NCBI GenBank assembly: GCA_948567375.1
Contig: OX419757.1
Location: forward strand, 18,476,001-18,540,000
Length of the DNA: 64,000 nucleotides
Reading direction: 5' to 3'
Source: Lunularia cruciata
Lineage: Eukaryota; Streptophyta; Marchantiopsida; Lunulariales; Lunulariaceae
In this document: positions 1 through 10,329 of the stretch, in pieces
Position numbering within the stretch: position 1 is the first letter of the stretch
How the letters are laid out: every line of letters starts with the position of its first letter
Notes under the pieces: model-generated
Databases searched by the model: none
What the model saw: only the letters and a program-made list of their open reading frames with translations
Told to the model about the DNA's origin: nothing
Translations under genes and position numbers: made by a program

Positions 1-183
1 GGATGTTGGTAGTCACAAGGCTAACTTCACAGTGGGCCAATTAATTGCTTTGAACCCTACCTTGAGAAAGGAGCTTAGAGGTGGTTTGAGTTCTACAAGG
101 AGCAAGAAGAAGAAGAAGGCAAAAGTTCCAGTATCAATGGGGATGGTGGATGCCAAGCCAGCACCACTTGTGAATATGCCTCC

Positions 184-1295
184 AAGATTGATGTGAGAGT
201 GAATGGTCACAACATCAAGGATGCATTGGTTGATGGAGGATTAGCAATGAATGCCATGTCAGAAAGGTTGATGAAGAAGTTGGGTATGATACCCTCAAGA
301 CCTTCAACATTTGTGGTGAGCATGGCAAACAAGCAACAAGTTTGACCAGTAGGGGTGATGGATAAGGTGGTAGTTTCAGTTATGGGAGTTCAAAATCTCA
401 TGACTTTCCAAGTCTTGAAGGATTCAAGCTATGACTTATTTCTTGGGAGGCCATGGTTGAGAGCAGCACGCACAACTGATCGATGGCACAAAGGGTACTT
501 GAGGATTGGGCCATCAAACCATAGAGTCATTGTTCCTGTGATTAACACCACCAACACTTCACATTCAGATACCCCATCTTCTGATTATTGGGAATCAGAT
601 TCTGAAGAAGGAGTTTCAGGTGTGGACACAAGCATGGAAGAGGAGACTTCCACGGAGGAGGATGAATCTGAATCTGATTCAGATGTGTATCCTTTGTGTG
701 CTATGGATTTTGCACCTAAGCCAGAGGTTTTGAAGGACCCAGATAAATCACCATTGACACTTGAGGAGGTAGAGAGAAGGTTATCTACCCTCAAGTATGG
801 CCCAAATGTTACCAAGGAGGAGAAGGTGAGATTTGAGGAGATTTTCCGCAAGTTCATCCATGTGTTTGCTTTTAGTTACAAGGATTTGAAGGAAGTCACC
901 TTGGAGGAGCACAAGATAGAGGTGGAGTCACATGCAAGACCAATCCGCCAAAAGCAACGTTGCATTAGCCCACCAATATCTTTGGTTGTGAAGGAGGAGA
1001 TTGATAAGCTCAAGGAGGCTGGATTTATCTTTGACGTGGAGAATTCAGAATGGGTGTCTCCAATTGTCATTGTGAAGAAACAGAATGGCAAGCTTTGGTA
1101 TGTGTGGATTACAAGAAGCTCAATGCTGTTACCAAGAAGGACTACTACCCATTGCCATTCATTGATGAGATCTTGGAGGAGGTTGCAGGTCATGAGAGGT
1201 ACAGTTTTGGAGATGGTTATAGTGGATACAACCAAATCAAGATTGCACCAGAGCATCAACAACTCACCACGTTCACCACACCTTGGGGAACTTAG
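184..1295 (+). pseudogene. pol: Family A pol: aspartic protease and N-terminal reverse transcriptase
   Basis: Retropepsin-like protease followed by the first half of the reverse transcriptase. The protease active-site region reads ALVDGGLAMNAM around 223-258, so the usual D-S/T-G triad appears as D-G-G. The second conserved stretch, FLGRPWL, follows around 440. RT begins after an acidic Ser/Glu-rich linker (about 590-690) and shows EWVSPIVIV around 1050 and DYKKLNAVTKKDYYPLP around 1110-1155. A one-base shift near 1100 moves the frame: one reading runs 355-1356, while the true RT reading continues as 1050-1295 and ends at a TAG inside the PWGT-AF motif. A TGA at 343-345 breaks the protease. 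The first 183 bases are in another frame and are probably the end of gag. Confidence 0.85.
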
Positions 1296-1307
1296 GCTTT
1301 CAAGGTC

Positions 1308-2213
1308 ATGCCTTTTGGGCTTTGCAATGCTCCAGCCACATTCCAACGGTTCATGAACAAGGTATTTGAACCTTTCATTGGGAAATTTGTGAGAGACTTC
1401 ATTGATGACTTTTGTGTCTATGGGAGCAAGGAGGAGCACTTTGAACACCTAATCAAAGTCTTGCAACGCTTAGATGAGGCAAATGCATCACTCAACCTAG
1501 AGAAGTGCATTTTTGGATGTGAAGAAGGTCTACTTTTGGGGCACATCATCTCCAAGGATGGAATAGCAGTTGATCCTGAGAAGGTGAGGAAAATCTCAGA
1601 CCTTCCATTCCCTTCAAGCTTGACAAAGTTACGCCAATTCTTGGGGATGGTTGGGTACTATAGGAGGTTCATCTTCTCATTTTTCAACAAGGCTTATGCA
1701 TTGACCATCTACATGAAGAAGGGTGTAGATTACATGGTGATTTTGGAAGACAAGGAGGCTCTCAAAGCTTTTGAGGAGCTCAAGCAATCCCTTGTTGTAG
1801 CTCCAATTCTTGCTAAACCTGATTGGAGTAAACCTTTCATCCTCTACACTGATGCTTCTAATGTAGCTATAGGATGCACACTTAGTCAATTAGACCAAGA
1901 TGGGCATGATCATCCAATAGCTTATGCTAGTAGGCAGATGGTTTCAGCAGAGAAGAACTACTCTGTCACGGAGAAAGAAGGGTTGGCAGTGATCTTTGGT
2001 CTCAAGAAGTTTAGACACTACTTGATTGGAGGGAAAGCCACCATTGTCACAGATCACAAGGCTTTGAAGTACATCTTCAACAAGCCTAATGTTGAAGGGA
2101 GACTAGCAAGGTGGATGATACTCTTGTCTGAGTATGACTACACCATTGAAGATAGGCCAGGAAAGAAACATGCAAATGCTGATTTATTATCTAGAGCCTA
2201 TGATAAGAGATGA
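1308..2213 (+). pseudogene. pol: Family A pol: reverse transcriptase palm/thumb and RNase H
   Basis: A 301-codon reading that resumes after the TAG at 1293. It opens with MPFGLCNAPATFQRFM and then carries the catalytic FIDDF motif near residue 32, the gypsy form of YxDD. LRQFLGMVGYYRRF marks the connection domain. RNase H follows, with YTDASNVAIG near residue 178 and TDHKALKYIF near residue 248. It ends in the Ty3-type ADLLSRA stretch. The frame shifts just before 2213, where the integrase reading takes over. Only the upstream stop and the terminal shift prevent a continuous polyprotein. Confidence 0.9.
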
Positions 2214-3549
2214 GCCAATGGATGATTCCTTCCCGGATGAGGAGCTCATGACAATCTCAGTCACTCAAGAGGTTCCAATGGAGTACAAGGAGATTGTGGA
2301 TTTTGTGACAAGAGGTACCTATCCAGAAGGAATGCATGCTAGGGAGAGGAAGGCCCTTGCAGCAAGATCTAGACCTTACACAATGGTGGAGGATATTCTT
2401 TTTCACCAAGGAGCAGATGGTCTACTTCAAAGAGCAGTGGGTAAGGAAGAGTCTATCCTACTCATAAAGGAGTTTCATGAAGGTTTAATATGTGAAGGAC
2501 ACTTTGCAGGAAAGGTGACTACTTTCAAGATTTTAGATGCAGGTTACCATTGGAGAGGGATTTTCAAAGATTGTCTTGATTATTGCAAAACTTGTCATGT
2601 TTGTCAAGCTTTTGCTAGAAAGTCTACATCCACTCCACCACTTAGATCAATTCCATTGCTAGGACCTTTTGAGAAGTGGGGAATTGATTTTGTAGGTCCT
2701 CTCAATAGAACCCCAAGGAACAATCGGTACATTGTGGTAGTTACTGATTACCTTACCAAGTGGGTTGAGGCTAGACCATTGAGGGACAAGAATGAAGATG
2801 AAGTGGGTAGATTTCTTTATGAACGCATTATCACTAGGTTTGGATGCCCTTTGGAGTTGGTTTCTGATAGAGGAGGAGAGTTTACAGGAAGCATTACTAC
2901 AGCCATGCTACGACATTTCTCTATCACACATAGTGTAACTACATCCTATAAGCCAAATTCCAATGGCTTGGCAGAGAGAACCAATCAGACCTTGTGCATG
3001 ATGTTGGCCAAAGATGCAAAAATGGAGGGGGCTAAACATCATTGGGACAAGAGGATTCATGCAGTTTTGTGGGAGTATAGGACAACCATAAAGACTTCCA
3101 CCGGATATTCTCCATTTCAATTGGTGTATGGTATTGAGTCTACCTTACCTATTCACTTTGATCTTCCTACCTTCCAAAGCATTCATAGGAGATTGAAGAA
3201 AGCACAAGGAGGTGATGTAGAGAAGTCAAGGAAGGAACAACTCATGGAGTTGGAAGAGGCAAGAGCAGTTGCTATGGTTCGAGTGGAGCAAGCCCAAAGG
3301 GAAAAAAAGGAGAGCTATGATAAGAAGCAAGGCAAGAAGAAGGTAGAGACTTTCAAAGAAGGTGATTGGGTAATGTTGTTTGATTCCATTCGATTCAAGA
3401 GAGTGCAAAAGAAGTTTTTACCTAACTACTTTGGACCTTTCATAGTTGAGAAGGTGTGGGGAAATAACACCTATGATCTCAAGGAGTTGGGAGGAAGACA
3501 CTTTGATAGGATTAAACATGATAAGTTGAAGATGTACCATAGAAGGTAG
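2134..3549 (+). CDS. pol: Family A integrase (uninterrupted frame of a broken polyprotein)
   Basis: A 471-codon open frame; the real integrase part starts after about residue 25, once the RNase H frame ends. The zinc-binding part shows a His-His-Cys-Cys arrangement, with HEGLICEGH and then CKTCHVC. The catalytic core shows D185 (WGIDFVGPL), D245 (SDRGGEF) and E281 (GLAERTNQ); 35 residues separate the last two, as expected for D,D-35-E. The C-terminal part has a basic, coiled-coil-like stretch near residues 350-405 and then the NYFGPF stretch typical of gypsy integrases. There is no chromodomain. It ends 48 bases before the LTR. Translation would require an upstream frame that is broken, so I regard it as an open frame in a dead element. 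Confidence 0.9.
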   Translation: MTTPLKIGQERNMQMLIYYLEPMIRDEPMDDSFPDEELMTISVTQEVPMEYKEIVDFVTRGTYPEGMHARERKALAARSRPYTMVEDILFHQGADGLLQRAVGKEESILLIKEFHEGLICEGHFAGKVTTFKILDAGYHWRGIFKDCLDYCKTCHVCQAFARKSTSTPPLRSIPLLGPFEKWGIDFVGPLNRTPRNNRYIVVVTDYLTKWVEARPLRDKNEDEVGRFLYERIITRFGCPLELVSDRGGEFTGSITTAMLRHFSITHSVTTSYKPNSNGLAERTNQTLCMMLAKDAKMEGAKHHWDKRIHAVLWEYRTTIKTSTGYSPFQLVYGIESTLPIHFDLPTFQSIHRRLKKAQGGDVEKSRKEQLMELEEARAVAMVRVEQAQREKKESYDKKQGKKKVETFKEGDWVMLFDSIRFKRVQKKFLPNYFGPFIVEKVWGNNTYDLKELGGRHFDRIKHDKLKMYHRR

Positions 3550-3586
3550 AGAGACCTTCACTTTGAGGACAAAGTGAAAACTTAGT

Positions 3587-3597
3587 CCGGGGGTAAA
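3587..3597 (+). other. Polypurine tract of family A
   Basis: A G-rich run, ccgggggtaaa, lies directly against the LTR start TGTAACACCC. This is the expected position of the plus-strand primer of an LTR element. Confidence 0.7.
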
Positions 3598-4287
3598 TGT
3601 AACACCCATTTGTGCATGTGTGTGGTATTGTGATATTTAGCTTGGTATTACAAGTACTTAAGAGATATTATTTATAGAGATAAAGGATGGTTCTATATTA
3701 GTCATGGTTAGCTAAAGTTAGTCATAGCTAAGATAGAGTGGACCTTACTTTAGAGGAAGTAGAAAAGATGAGCACCACTATTTTGGATTTTAGTGTGTTG
3801 ACTTGGCATTATTCCTAGGTGTTTGGCTTTGAGGAAAGAGTTGAGAACTCTTGGGCCCGCAAACCTTTTTCTTTTGGATTCTTCTTTATTCCAAGGATAG
3901 CCCATGTGAAGGAATCCTTGACTTAGTGGTTGGGTCAAGATAAGACCACATGCTTAGAGGAATATGCCCATGTGAATGGATATTCCTTTCTACTTTTTGA
4001 CTTTACTTGACTTTTAGTCTAGTAACTTGAGTTACTACGGTAATTAGTAACTTTGGTACGTAACTATTTCACAAGTATATAAACAAGGGGTGAGGAGGTA
4101 CTCATCATCCTTTCATTTGCAACTATCTCTCTCTCATTGAGTTCTCTAGTGAGCAATGTCTTGAGTCTTGGAGTGTTAGCCTTGGAGGAGTATGATGGAG
4201 TTGGGGTTCCTTGCCTTCTTAGTCCATGGTGCGCTACCATAATAGCCATCAGAGGTTCATCCTGAGTGAGAGACAGGCCGGCTCACA
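3598..4287 (+). repeat. 3' LTR of family A (690 bp)
   Basis: It starts TGTAACACCC and ends GGCTCACA. Both ends are fixed by comparison with the solo copy at 37696-38388, which matches almost base for base. The LTR contains a TATA-like ataaacaag stretch near 4079 (the transcript start probably follows) and several TC-rich runs. The element's own target duplication cannot be tested because its 5' end is outside the window. The following DNA at 4309-4440 is shared with 14604-14720, so the element probably inserted into an older retroelement. Confidence 0.92.
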
Positions 4288-4308
4288 GGTTGAGTTAGGA
4301 TCCATGAG

Positions 4309-4719
4309 CCTGCACCCTTGCCGGAGCAAGAGCGTAGACGTGCTCTAGTAGCCTAAGGAATGGACGAGTCAACTAAGAGAGAATGTAGCGTATGCTCACA
4401 CTGTTGCTCCATCAAGGAAGATTGTAGACCTCTAGTCCAATCTGACGATAGTGAAGCAAACGATGGAAAACACTCTCGTGCTCGTGGGGATAGACTATCT
4501 CTCGTCTGCCGCAATAACATCTGGAGAGAAAAGGATCCTCCATCCACCTCTATCACATAAGTCTCCAAAACCGGCCTATCAACAACCACAAAATGAGAGG
4601 CAAGTAGGGGTGCCGAGAAAGTCCAACTACCCAAAAACGCTATAGGTGTCATCTCTTTCATTGAAAGCAAGCCAACACCACCACATGAGATCGATAGAGC
4701 CGTCTGTCTATGTGCCAAA
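4309..4719 (-). pseudogene. Retroelement remnant, RT C-terminal region (non-LTR or DIRS-like)
   Basis: A 121-codon minus-strand reading (4353-4718) contains CGGVGLLSMKE followed by PIAFLGSW. This resembles the GGLGL...P.A..ASW block that follows the RT thumb in many non-LTR and DIRS-type retroelements. Past its stop, the frame continues toward an RLRSCSGKGAG-like stretch, another hallmark of that region. The portion 4312-4440 is repeated with the same orientation at 14604-14720, where the next domain (zinc knuckle plus nuclease-like block) is preserved. Family membership is from remembered motif patterns and is not certain. Confidence 0.45.
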
Positions 4720-4852
4720 TCCCCTGTGAATTAGCTGAGTGAATTAGCTGGGAATGGAAAAGTGGAACCATACAAGAGTTATCGGATGGTATGGCTGCAG
4801 AGATGAGTCAAAGTGTAACAAGCTAACGAGAGTGAAGTGTAAAAGGACAGGA

Positions 4853-4952
4853 TATAAAGTATATCACAACAAGCGCTATAAAGTATATCACAACAAACAA
4901 GCGCTATGGCATATATATACATATACGTATACACATATACATATACATATAG
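4853..4952. repeat. 24-bp tandem duplication followed by a TA/CATA microsatellite
   Basis: The unit tataaagtatatcacaacaa recurs 24 bases apart at 4853 and 4877. It is followed at 4909-4952 by an imprecise tract of ata, cata and gtata repeats. No coding role is evident. Confidence 0.8.
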
Positions 4953-5293
4953 AGCACAAATCTCAATCTAGGAACACTCTTAGTTTACACTTCATGTTGT
5001 ACAAATAGAGATTTTGCCAAAAAGGTGAAGCATTTCTAAACTGAAAATTTTACTTCCCAAGAAGAGCTCAATCAAGCGATCAAGAAGGCTGGTCAAAGAA
5101 CAAATATCACAAAGATCCATGTGGAAAAGAGGTAGCACAACTTGATCTACTTTTACCTTCAGTCTGACAAATAAGTTTCAATAGAAAAGAGCCTGTAAAG
5201 ATGATCTTTACCAAAGAATCCTCAAGATACTTGGAGTGTCAAAGATAACGCCATGGTCTTTCTAGAATCAACACTGCTCTTTCTGGACCAAAG

Positions 5294-5360
5294 GGGGCAG
5301 GTAAAACTGAGTCTAGTATATAGGGGCAGGTAAAACTGAGTCTAATATATAGGGGCAGGC
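5294..5360. repeat. 29-bp tandem repeat, two and a third copies
   Basis: ggggcaggtaaaactgagtc recurs with a 29-base period at 5294 and 5323, and a third partial start lies at 5352. The first two copies differ at one base (tagtatata against taatatata). The 450 bases before it (4953-5293) contain nothing I recognise. Confidence 0.85.
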
Positions 5361-5564
5361 ATAGGGTGGTTTGATTTCATAACGGCTCTTGCATTGCACT
5401 ACAACATTCCGTGATCATCAGCCTGTAAAGATGATCATCCCCAAGAGTGCAAATGCTCTTTCTGTCAGTCAACTAAATGGCGGTTTTGTAATTAGCATTG
5501 GTGTGGTTGCTCATTTCTATACATTAGTGCGGCATTGGATAGCTCTAGTTGTGGAAAATGATCT

Positions 5565-5951
5565 ATGCCGCCCTATAGCAACCAAGAAGTTGATTGGGGT
5601 CAAGAGATTTCACTCCAAATGGGCGGTGATAATATAGCAATGGGAGATCAAGTACCTTGTTGTAGTGGAGGAGGCTCACTTTTGGATGTAGATCCAGGAT
5701 TTATAGACTCAAGTTTGGATTCACAACCTGAACCATCATTGGGAAAATTTGGAGAATTATTGAAGATTGCTTCTTTCATGTTGTGCAAAGCTAAAGAGGA
5801 TGAAGGGTTCTGCATGGTGACGCACCATTATGGCCAAATACTAGATTATTTGGAGGAGTTTGAGCATTTTGCACAGATTCATGGTGATAATTGCAAAAAG
5901 CCTATTCAGAAATCCACCGCTTTTAGTTTCATGGCTATATTTTTTATATGA
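5565..5951 (+). CDS. Hypothetical reading frame, 128 codons
   Basis: An unidentified frame. The middle is acidic and moderately hydrophobic, the C-terminus hydrophobic. Neighbouring frames are broken, and the surrounding 5.4-6.8 kb contains further short open stretches in changing frames, so this may be a decayed exon or repeat-derived sequence. I see no diagnostic motif. Confidence 0.2.
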   Translation: MPPYSNQEVDWGQEISLQMGGDNIAMGDQVPCCSGGGSLLDVDPGFIDSSLDSQPEPSLGKFGELLKIASFMLCKAKEDEGFCMVTHHYGQILDYLEEFEHFAQIHGDNCKKPIQKSTAFSFMAIFFI

Positions 5952-6553
5952 GAGGGGCAAGGATTTCCTAGTTCTATGACAAGTGACAAGATTTACAAGA
6001 AATGGTTGTGGTACATGAAACAATACAAATGAACTAGGGAGCTAAAGAAGAAGGCTACAGGAGCCTCACCAAGAAGGAATATGGCAAATGGTGGAGAACT
6101 GTAGAAGATAAATTGAATGGAATGTGCACTCATTTTGCTAGAATGGAAGCCATGTTTGGGAATAGAGCAAACATTATTTCACCCCTATGGTAAGTTTGGG
6201 AGATTTAAATCCCAATCTGAGAGAGGTTGGCTTGGAGGAGGTCCATGAAGGTGCTCAAGAGGGCTCTCAATTCCCATCTCCCCTGGAGGTGGTGCTGCTT
6301 GAGTCATAGCCCCAGTTTGTCCCAAACACGCAAGGGGTGGGAAATATACCTAGTGTTTACATGGATAATGGAATCCAATCACATGAGGAGGAGTCACCAT
6401 TTGTGGTGCCTATAGAGGACTCAACTTTTGTTACACCACCTCCACTCACTTCTATAACAAGGAGATGGGTCCGAGGGCACTTTCCTGGATCAAGAAGGAG
6501 AATGGGACCCCAAAAGGAGAAAAGGTGGAATTTCAGCAAGTAAGGTATCCAGG

Positions 6554-6808
6554 ATGTCTCCTAATATGTCATTGTCTTATGATTTAGCAAAAATCACTAT
6601 GTTGAAAGCAGATACTATAGAATCACAAGGGAGGTTACAAAAATCCACCAACATGAGGAAAAGAAAGAAAACACTTCTGAAAATGGAAGCTAAACACGTT
6701 AGATTAGAGACAAAGAAGTTAAAAGTTGAAATTGAGAAGGAACTGAGTGCAGACAAAAGGAAAGGAAAGCTAGGGCAAACAAACACCGGTTCAAGGAGAA
6801 GAGTTTAG
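6554..6808 (+). CDS. Hypothetical basic, coiled-coil-like reading frame, 84 codons
   Basis: A short Lys/Glu-rich frame (KKLKVEIEKELSADKRKGK and similar) that would form a charged helix. It follows a stretch of broken frames from 5.4 kb, and together they may be the remains of one larger gene or element protein ending in a coiled coil. Nothing identifies the family. From 6810 to 7140 I see only AT-rich sequence. Confidence 0.2.
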   Translation: MSPNMSLSYDLAKITMLKADTIESQGRLQKSTNMRKRKKTLLKMEAKHVRLETKKLKVEIEKELSADKRKGKLGQTNTGSRRRV

Positions 6809-7152
6809 AGTCAAAGCACACTCATGAAATCAAAATGAGTCTCCTTTGAGCAGGAAAATCTCCTAGGGAAATAAGCATGTATTTCAAAGTGCTAACTCAA
6901 TTGCTGCATGAAGATCATCCATGTACTTTGGATGGAAAAAACACTACTTCAAATTCATCATACTCTAGTGATAGCAAATAGCATGTCACAATATAACCCT
7001 ACTAAGTGTGTAATAAATATGAGTTTTCTCAAAATCTTATGGTTCAAAATATAAATTATATTTTTGGGAATGAAAAATGAGTTTTTCTGAAAAGACAATG
7101 CTCATTGGAGCCCATTGCACTCTCATCCGCACTCATCTAAGCTTGATCTAAA

Positions 7153-7227
7153 GGCCCAGTGTTCCATGGTGCCGCCCAATGGTGCCTATTGCTGCCGATA
7201 TGGGTATCAAAAAACTCAAAGGCACCT
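7153..7227. repeat. GC-rich segment also present on the far side of the solo LTR
   Basis: A segment containing ggcccagtgttcc and gtgccgcccaatggtgccta. A diverged version, with gcccagtgctttgg, gtgccgcccaatg and ggtgcctattg, lies at 7919-8040 immediately after the LTR copy at 7228-7918. Simple insertion into a single site would not produce a duplication of this length, so the LTR may have inserted into a pre-existing repeat. Confidence 0.5.
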
Positions 7228-7918
7228 TGTGAGTCACCTTGTCTCTCACTCAAGATGAACCTTTGATGGCTATTATAGTAGCGCACCATGGACTAAGAAT
7301 GAAAGGAACCCCAACTCCATCATACTCCTCCAAGGGTTACACTCCAAGACTCAAAACATTACTCCCTAAAGAACTCAATGAGAGAGAGATACTTACAAAT
7401 GAAAGGATGATGTGTATCTACTCACCTCTTTTTTATATACTTATGAAATAGTTATGCACTAAAGTTACTATTTACCAAAGTAACTCAAGTTATTAGGCTT
7501 AAATTCAAGTAAATTCAAGTAAAATCAAAAAGTATATAGGAATATCCATCCACATGAGTATATTCCACTAAGCATGTGATCTTATCTTGACCCAACCATT
7601 AAGTAAAGGATTCTTTCACATGGGCTATCCTTGGACTATAGAGAAATCCAAAACAAAAAGGCTTGCAGGCTCAAGAGTTCTCAACTCTTTCATCAAAGCC
7701 AAACACCTAGGAATAATACCAAGTCAACACATTAGAATCCAAAATAGTGGTGCTCATCTTTTCCACTTTCTCTAAAGTAAGGTCCCCCACTATCTTAGCT
7801 ATGACTAAATTTAGCTAATCATGAGTAATGTAGAACCATCCTTTATCTATATAAATAATATCTCTCAAGTACTTGTTATACTAAGCTAAATATCACACAT
7901 GCACAAATGAATTTTACA
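7228..7918 (-). repeat. Solo LTR of family A, reverse orientation (691 bp)
   Basis: The reverse complement matches the family-A LTR along its whole length. It starts tgtgagtcac (reverse of the GGCTCACA end) and ends attttaca (reverse of TGTAA...). It differs from the 3598 copy by many substitutions, so it is older. No internal element sequence adjoins it, so it is a solo LTR made by recombination between two LTRs. A clear 5-bp target duplication is not visible (cacct against gccca). Confidence 0.88.
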
Positions 7919-8044
7919 GCCCAGTGCTTTGGATACCGCCCGGTGCCGCCCAATGCCACGAGTGGCATAGGGCGATGGTGCCTATTGTGGGATGGTGCTC
8001 AAAGCCGCACTACGGTGCTTGAACACTATGGGTGGCGCTTGTAG

Positions 8045-8353
8045 GTGCCAATTGATAGCCAGCCAAACATAAAAGAAGTCACACATAACACAATAATGAT
8101 CCACAAGAGTTTGACAAGGAGATTTAGAGAAAATGTGATAAAAGGTATGCGAGGGAATATGATACATAAGTTATGTATAAATGTACATAAGATATGTTTA
8201 AAAGAGGAGCCACTAAATCATGTAACCATGCTAGAGGAAAAGGAGGTGAAGAAGAAGAGGGAGGTGAAACATGGTGTAGAAGTCTTGCTAATGCATCCTC
8301 AAGTCTTCACCAATATACATGTTGAATCTGTTGAATGTTGTATACGATGTTGA
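8045..8353 (+). CDS. Hypothetical basic reading frame, 102 codons
   Basis: An unidentified Lys/Arg/His-rich frame with an acidic-basic EEKEVKKKREVKHG stretch. It overlaps the minus-strand remnant described next, so at least one of the two is spurious. No motif supports a function. Confidence 0.12.
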   Translation: MPIDSQPNIKEVTHNTIMIHKSLTRRFRENVIKGMRGNMIHKLCINVHKICLKEEPLNHVTMLEEKEVKKKREVKHGVEVLLMHPQVFTNIHVESVECCIRC

Positions 8354-9151
8354 ATCCAAAATGGACTCAATGACCACCAAAGAGGCCACTCTCTCTCATC
8401 TAAGGATTGGTGCTTGATATTGGTAGCAAGAATTGAATATGGATTATTACTATAAGAACTCATTCTACCTGATTTCCACTCCTCTTCTGCCCAAATAATA
8501 GCAGGTCTATCATCATGGACAAATCTATCCAAAGCACTCATCAAATGGCCAAATGAGCAAGTGTGTGACGTTCTTTCTACCCTGTGAGGACAGAATTAGG
8601 TAGAATGGATAGCACCATGTGGATGGTTCCTATAATAAGAGAGTGCAAAACAGTCTAGGATAAGAAGATCACGAAGTGGTAAACCTAATGAAGTGAGATG
8701 CTCATATGATCCAACTCTGAGTCCTCTAAACTCATCATCTCACTAGACATCTATAGAACACAAACATGCCATGAGGCAAGACCCAATGTGAACTCTAGGA
8801 GCTCTGACCACTACCACATGCTCTAAAGCAACCACTCCACTCCATCTAGAGTAAGATCTATCCATAAGATAACCTTAAAGCATAGCAAACAAAACTGATT
8901 GAAATGGCAAATCCCAAGGCATGCAACCCATCCTACATGCCCTGATTGTGTGTGGGGGCACCAACCATGCCTATTATAATCTCCCATGCACGGAAATTGG
9001 AGCTACCATGAAACCAATATGATGCCAAACAAGTAGCATCCACAACAATAATCTTCTTCCACATGAAGCCAAGGAAGAATATATGTAGAATATACTCTCC
9101 CGATAGACAAAGATTCCCTCTAAACTCAGTCTGAGTCCCCTCAGTCTCCAC
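8299..9151 (-). pseudogene. Degenerate unidentified coding remnant
   Basis: On the minus strand, open pieces (8933-9151 and 8299-8544) are joined by broken frames that keep protein-like composition, for example tryptophan-rich AIIWAEEEWKSG and WPLWWSLSPFW. The pieces read in the same direction and could belong to one decayed protein of about 280 residues. I do not recognise the family. It could be an accessory protein of a mobile element, given the neighbourhood. Confidence 0.3.
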
Positions 9152-9200
9152 ATTGCTTGATGATGCAGAAGTGTGGGTCTCTCAAGTCATAATAGTGTGT

Positions 9201-9230
9201 GGTAACACATGGGTGGTAACACATGGGTGG
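9201..9230. repeat. 15-bp tandem duplication
   Basis: ggtaacacatgggtg occurs twice in direct succession. Confidence 0.85.
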
Positions 9231-9360
9231 CATCATATATATTGTGTAAAAGCTCTTTGAAATGTGTGCATTGATGTTTGTGAGTAGTTCTTATGTATTT
9301 GATGTCTTTGAGCTTTAATATGTTCAAGCTCTTTGAGTTGATATTGTTTTTGTGTGCATA

Positions 9361-9929
9361 GGTCACTCTTCTTATGTTGTAGATGATGTTCCTCTTACCT
9401 ATGTTGTTGATGACACCCCTCTACTAGAGGATCCTAGTTCAATTGAAGGTGGTGTTTACCATGATACTCCTTTGGTGGAGGATCCTAACGTACCTAGTGG
9501 AGTTGTGAGAGCTCATGATCCTCCCTTTGGGGAGGACCTATCTTAGAGGGTGGAGTTGTTAGAGGAAGTGAGGAGATAATGCAATTACCAATTGTTTGGC
9601 TAGGGTACGAGGATAGTAGCACATCAGTGGAGATTGAGGTTTTCATGAGGGAGTCCAACTTATTGGAGAGGAAGCACCTTCTTCTTGAGAGGAAGAGAGA
9701 TCTAGCTAAGCGGGAGGGTCAATTTAGGATCCGAGAGAATGCATATGTAAAAATTATAGGTGAGTTAGATAAGATTGTGGTAGAGAGATGTGCTAGTGCT
9801 GAGGATGCTTGGCTTGGTGAGGAGTTTCATTGGAGAAAGTTGTGTATTACTATGGGAGAAACTTGTGTATTACTATTGTTAGAGGAGTCTCAAAGAGCTT
9901 ACAAGGAGTTTGAGGGTACGGACATCTAG
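9361..9929 (+). pseudogene. Unidentified reading: acidic repeats then coiled coil
   Basis: The first part (9352-9546) encodes Asp/Pro-rich imperfect repeats such as DDVPL, DDTPLLEDP, HDTPLVEDP and HDPPFGEDL. After a frame change, 9579-9929 encodes a Leu/Arg/Glu-rich helix (LLERKHLLLERKRDLAKREG) likely to form a coiled coil. The sequence just before 9361, ttgtttttgtgtgcatag, looks like a plant 3' splice site, so 9361 may be an exon start. The piece at 10351-11048 may belong to the same decayed gene. No named domain is recognisable. Confidence 0.3.
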
Positions 9930-10329
9930 GTAGGTCTCCAAACTCAAACTTACTACATAGAGAGTGTCACTCACCATACTTAGACCAACCATATAGAGAA
10001 TAAGGCTCAGCCTATTGATTTAGAGGTGAAATCACATGCAACACAATCCCATGTGATACAAATTCAGCCACATATACATGGAGAACCTAGTGTGACTGAG
10101 CAAGATATGGATATTATAAGATGGAGACCACATTCCTTGCATGATCTTGCACCCCTACCCCAATTTTCACATCCATGGAAGGAGATAAAGCGGCTTGAGG
10201 TGAGGGAGATGACACTAGAGAGTGTGATTTGGAGACTTACCTAGTTGTGAGAGACCATGATGAGAGAGAGAGAGATAGTTCATTCCTTGCATAATGTATG
10301 CTCATGAGAGGAGAAGGAAGTTTTGAGTT

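Larger units (their letters stand above)
1..4287 (+). mobile_element. Ty3/gypsy LTR retrotransposon, family A (5' end outside the window)
   Basis: The 3' portion of a Ty3/gypsy element. In order it holds protease, reverse transcriptase, RNase H, integrase, a polypurine tract and the 3' LTR. The 5' LTR, primer site and most of gag lie before the window. The order protease-RT-RNase H-integrase is that of gypsy elements. The integrase has no chromodomain, unlike family B in this window. The coding region is broken by a shift near 1100, a stop at 1293 and a shift near 2200. Related LTRs occur at 7228-7918 (minus strand), 17966-18661 (minus, worn) and 37696-38388 (nearly identical), so the family has been active over a long period. 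Confidence 0.93.
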
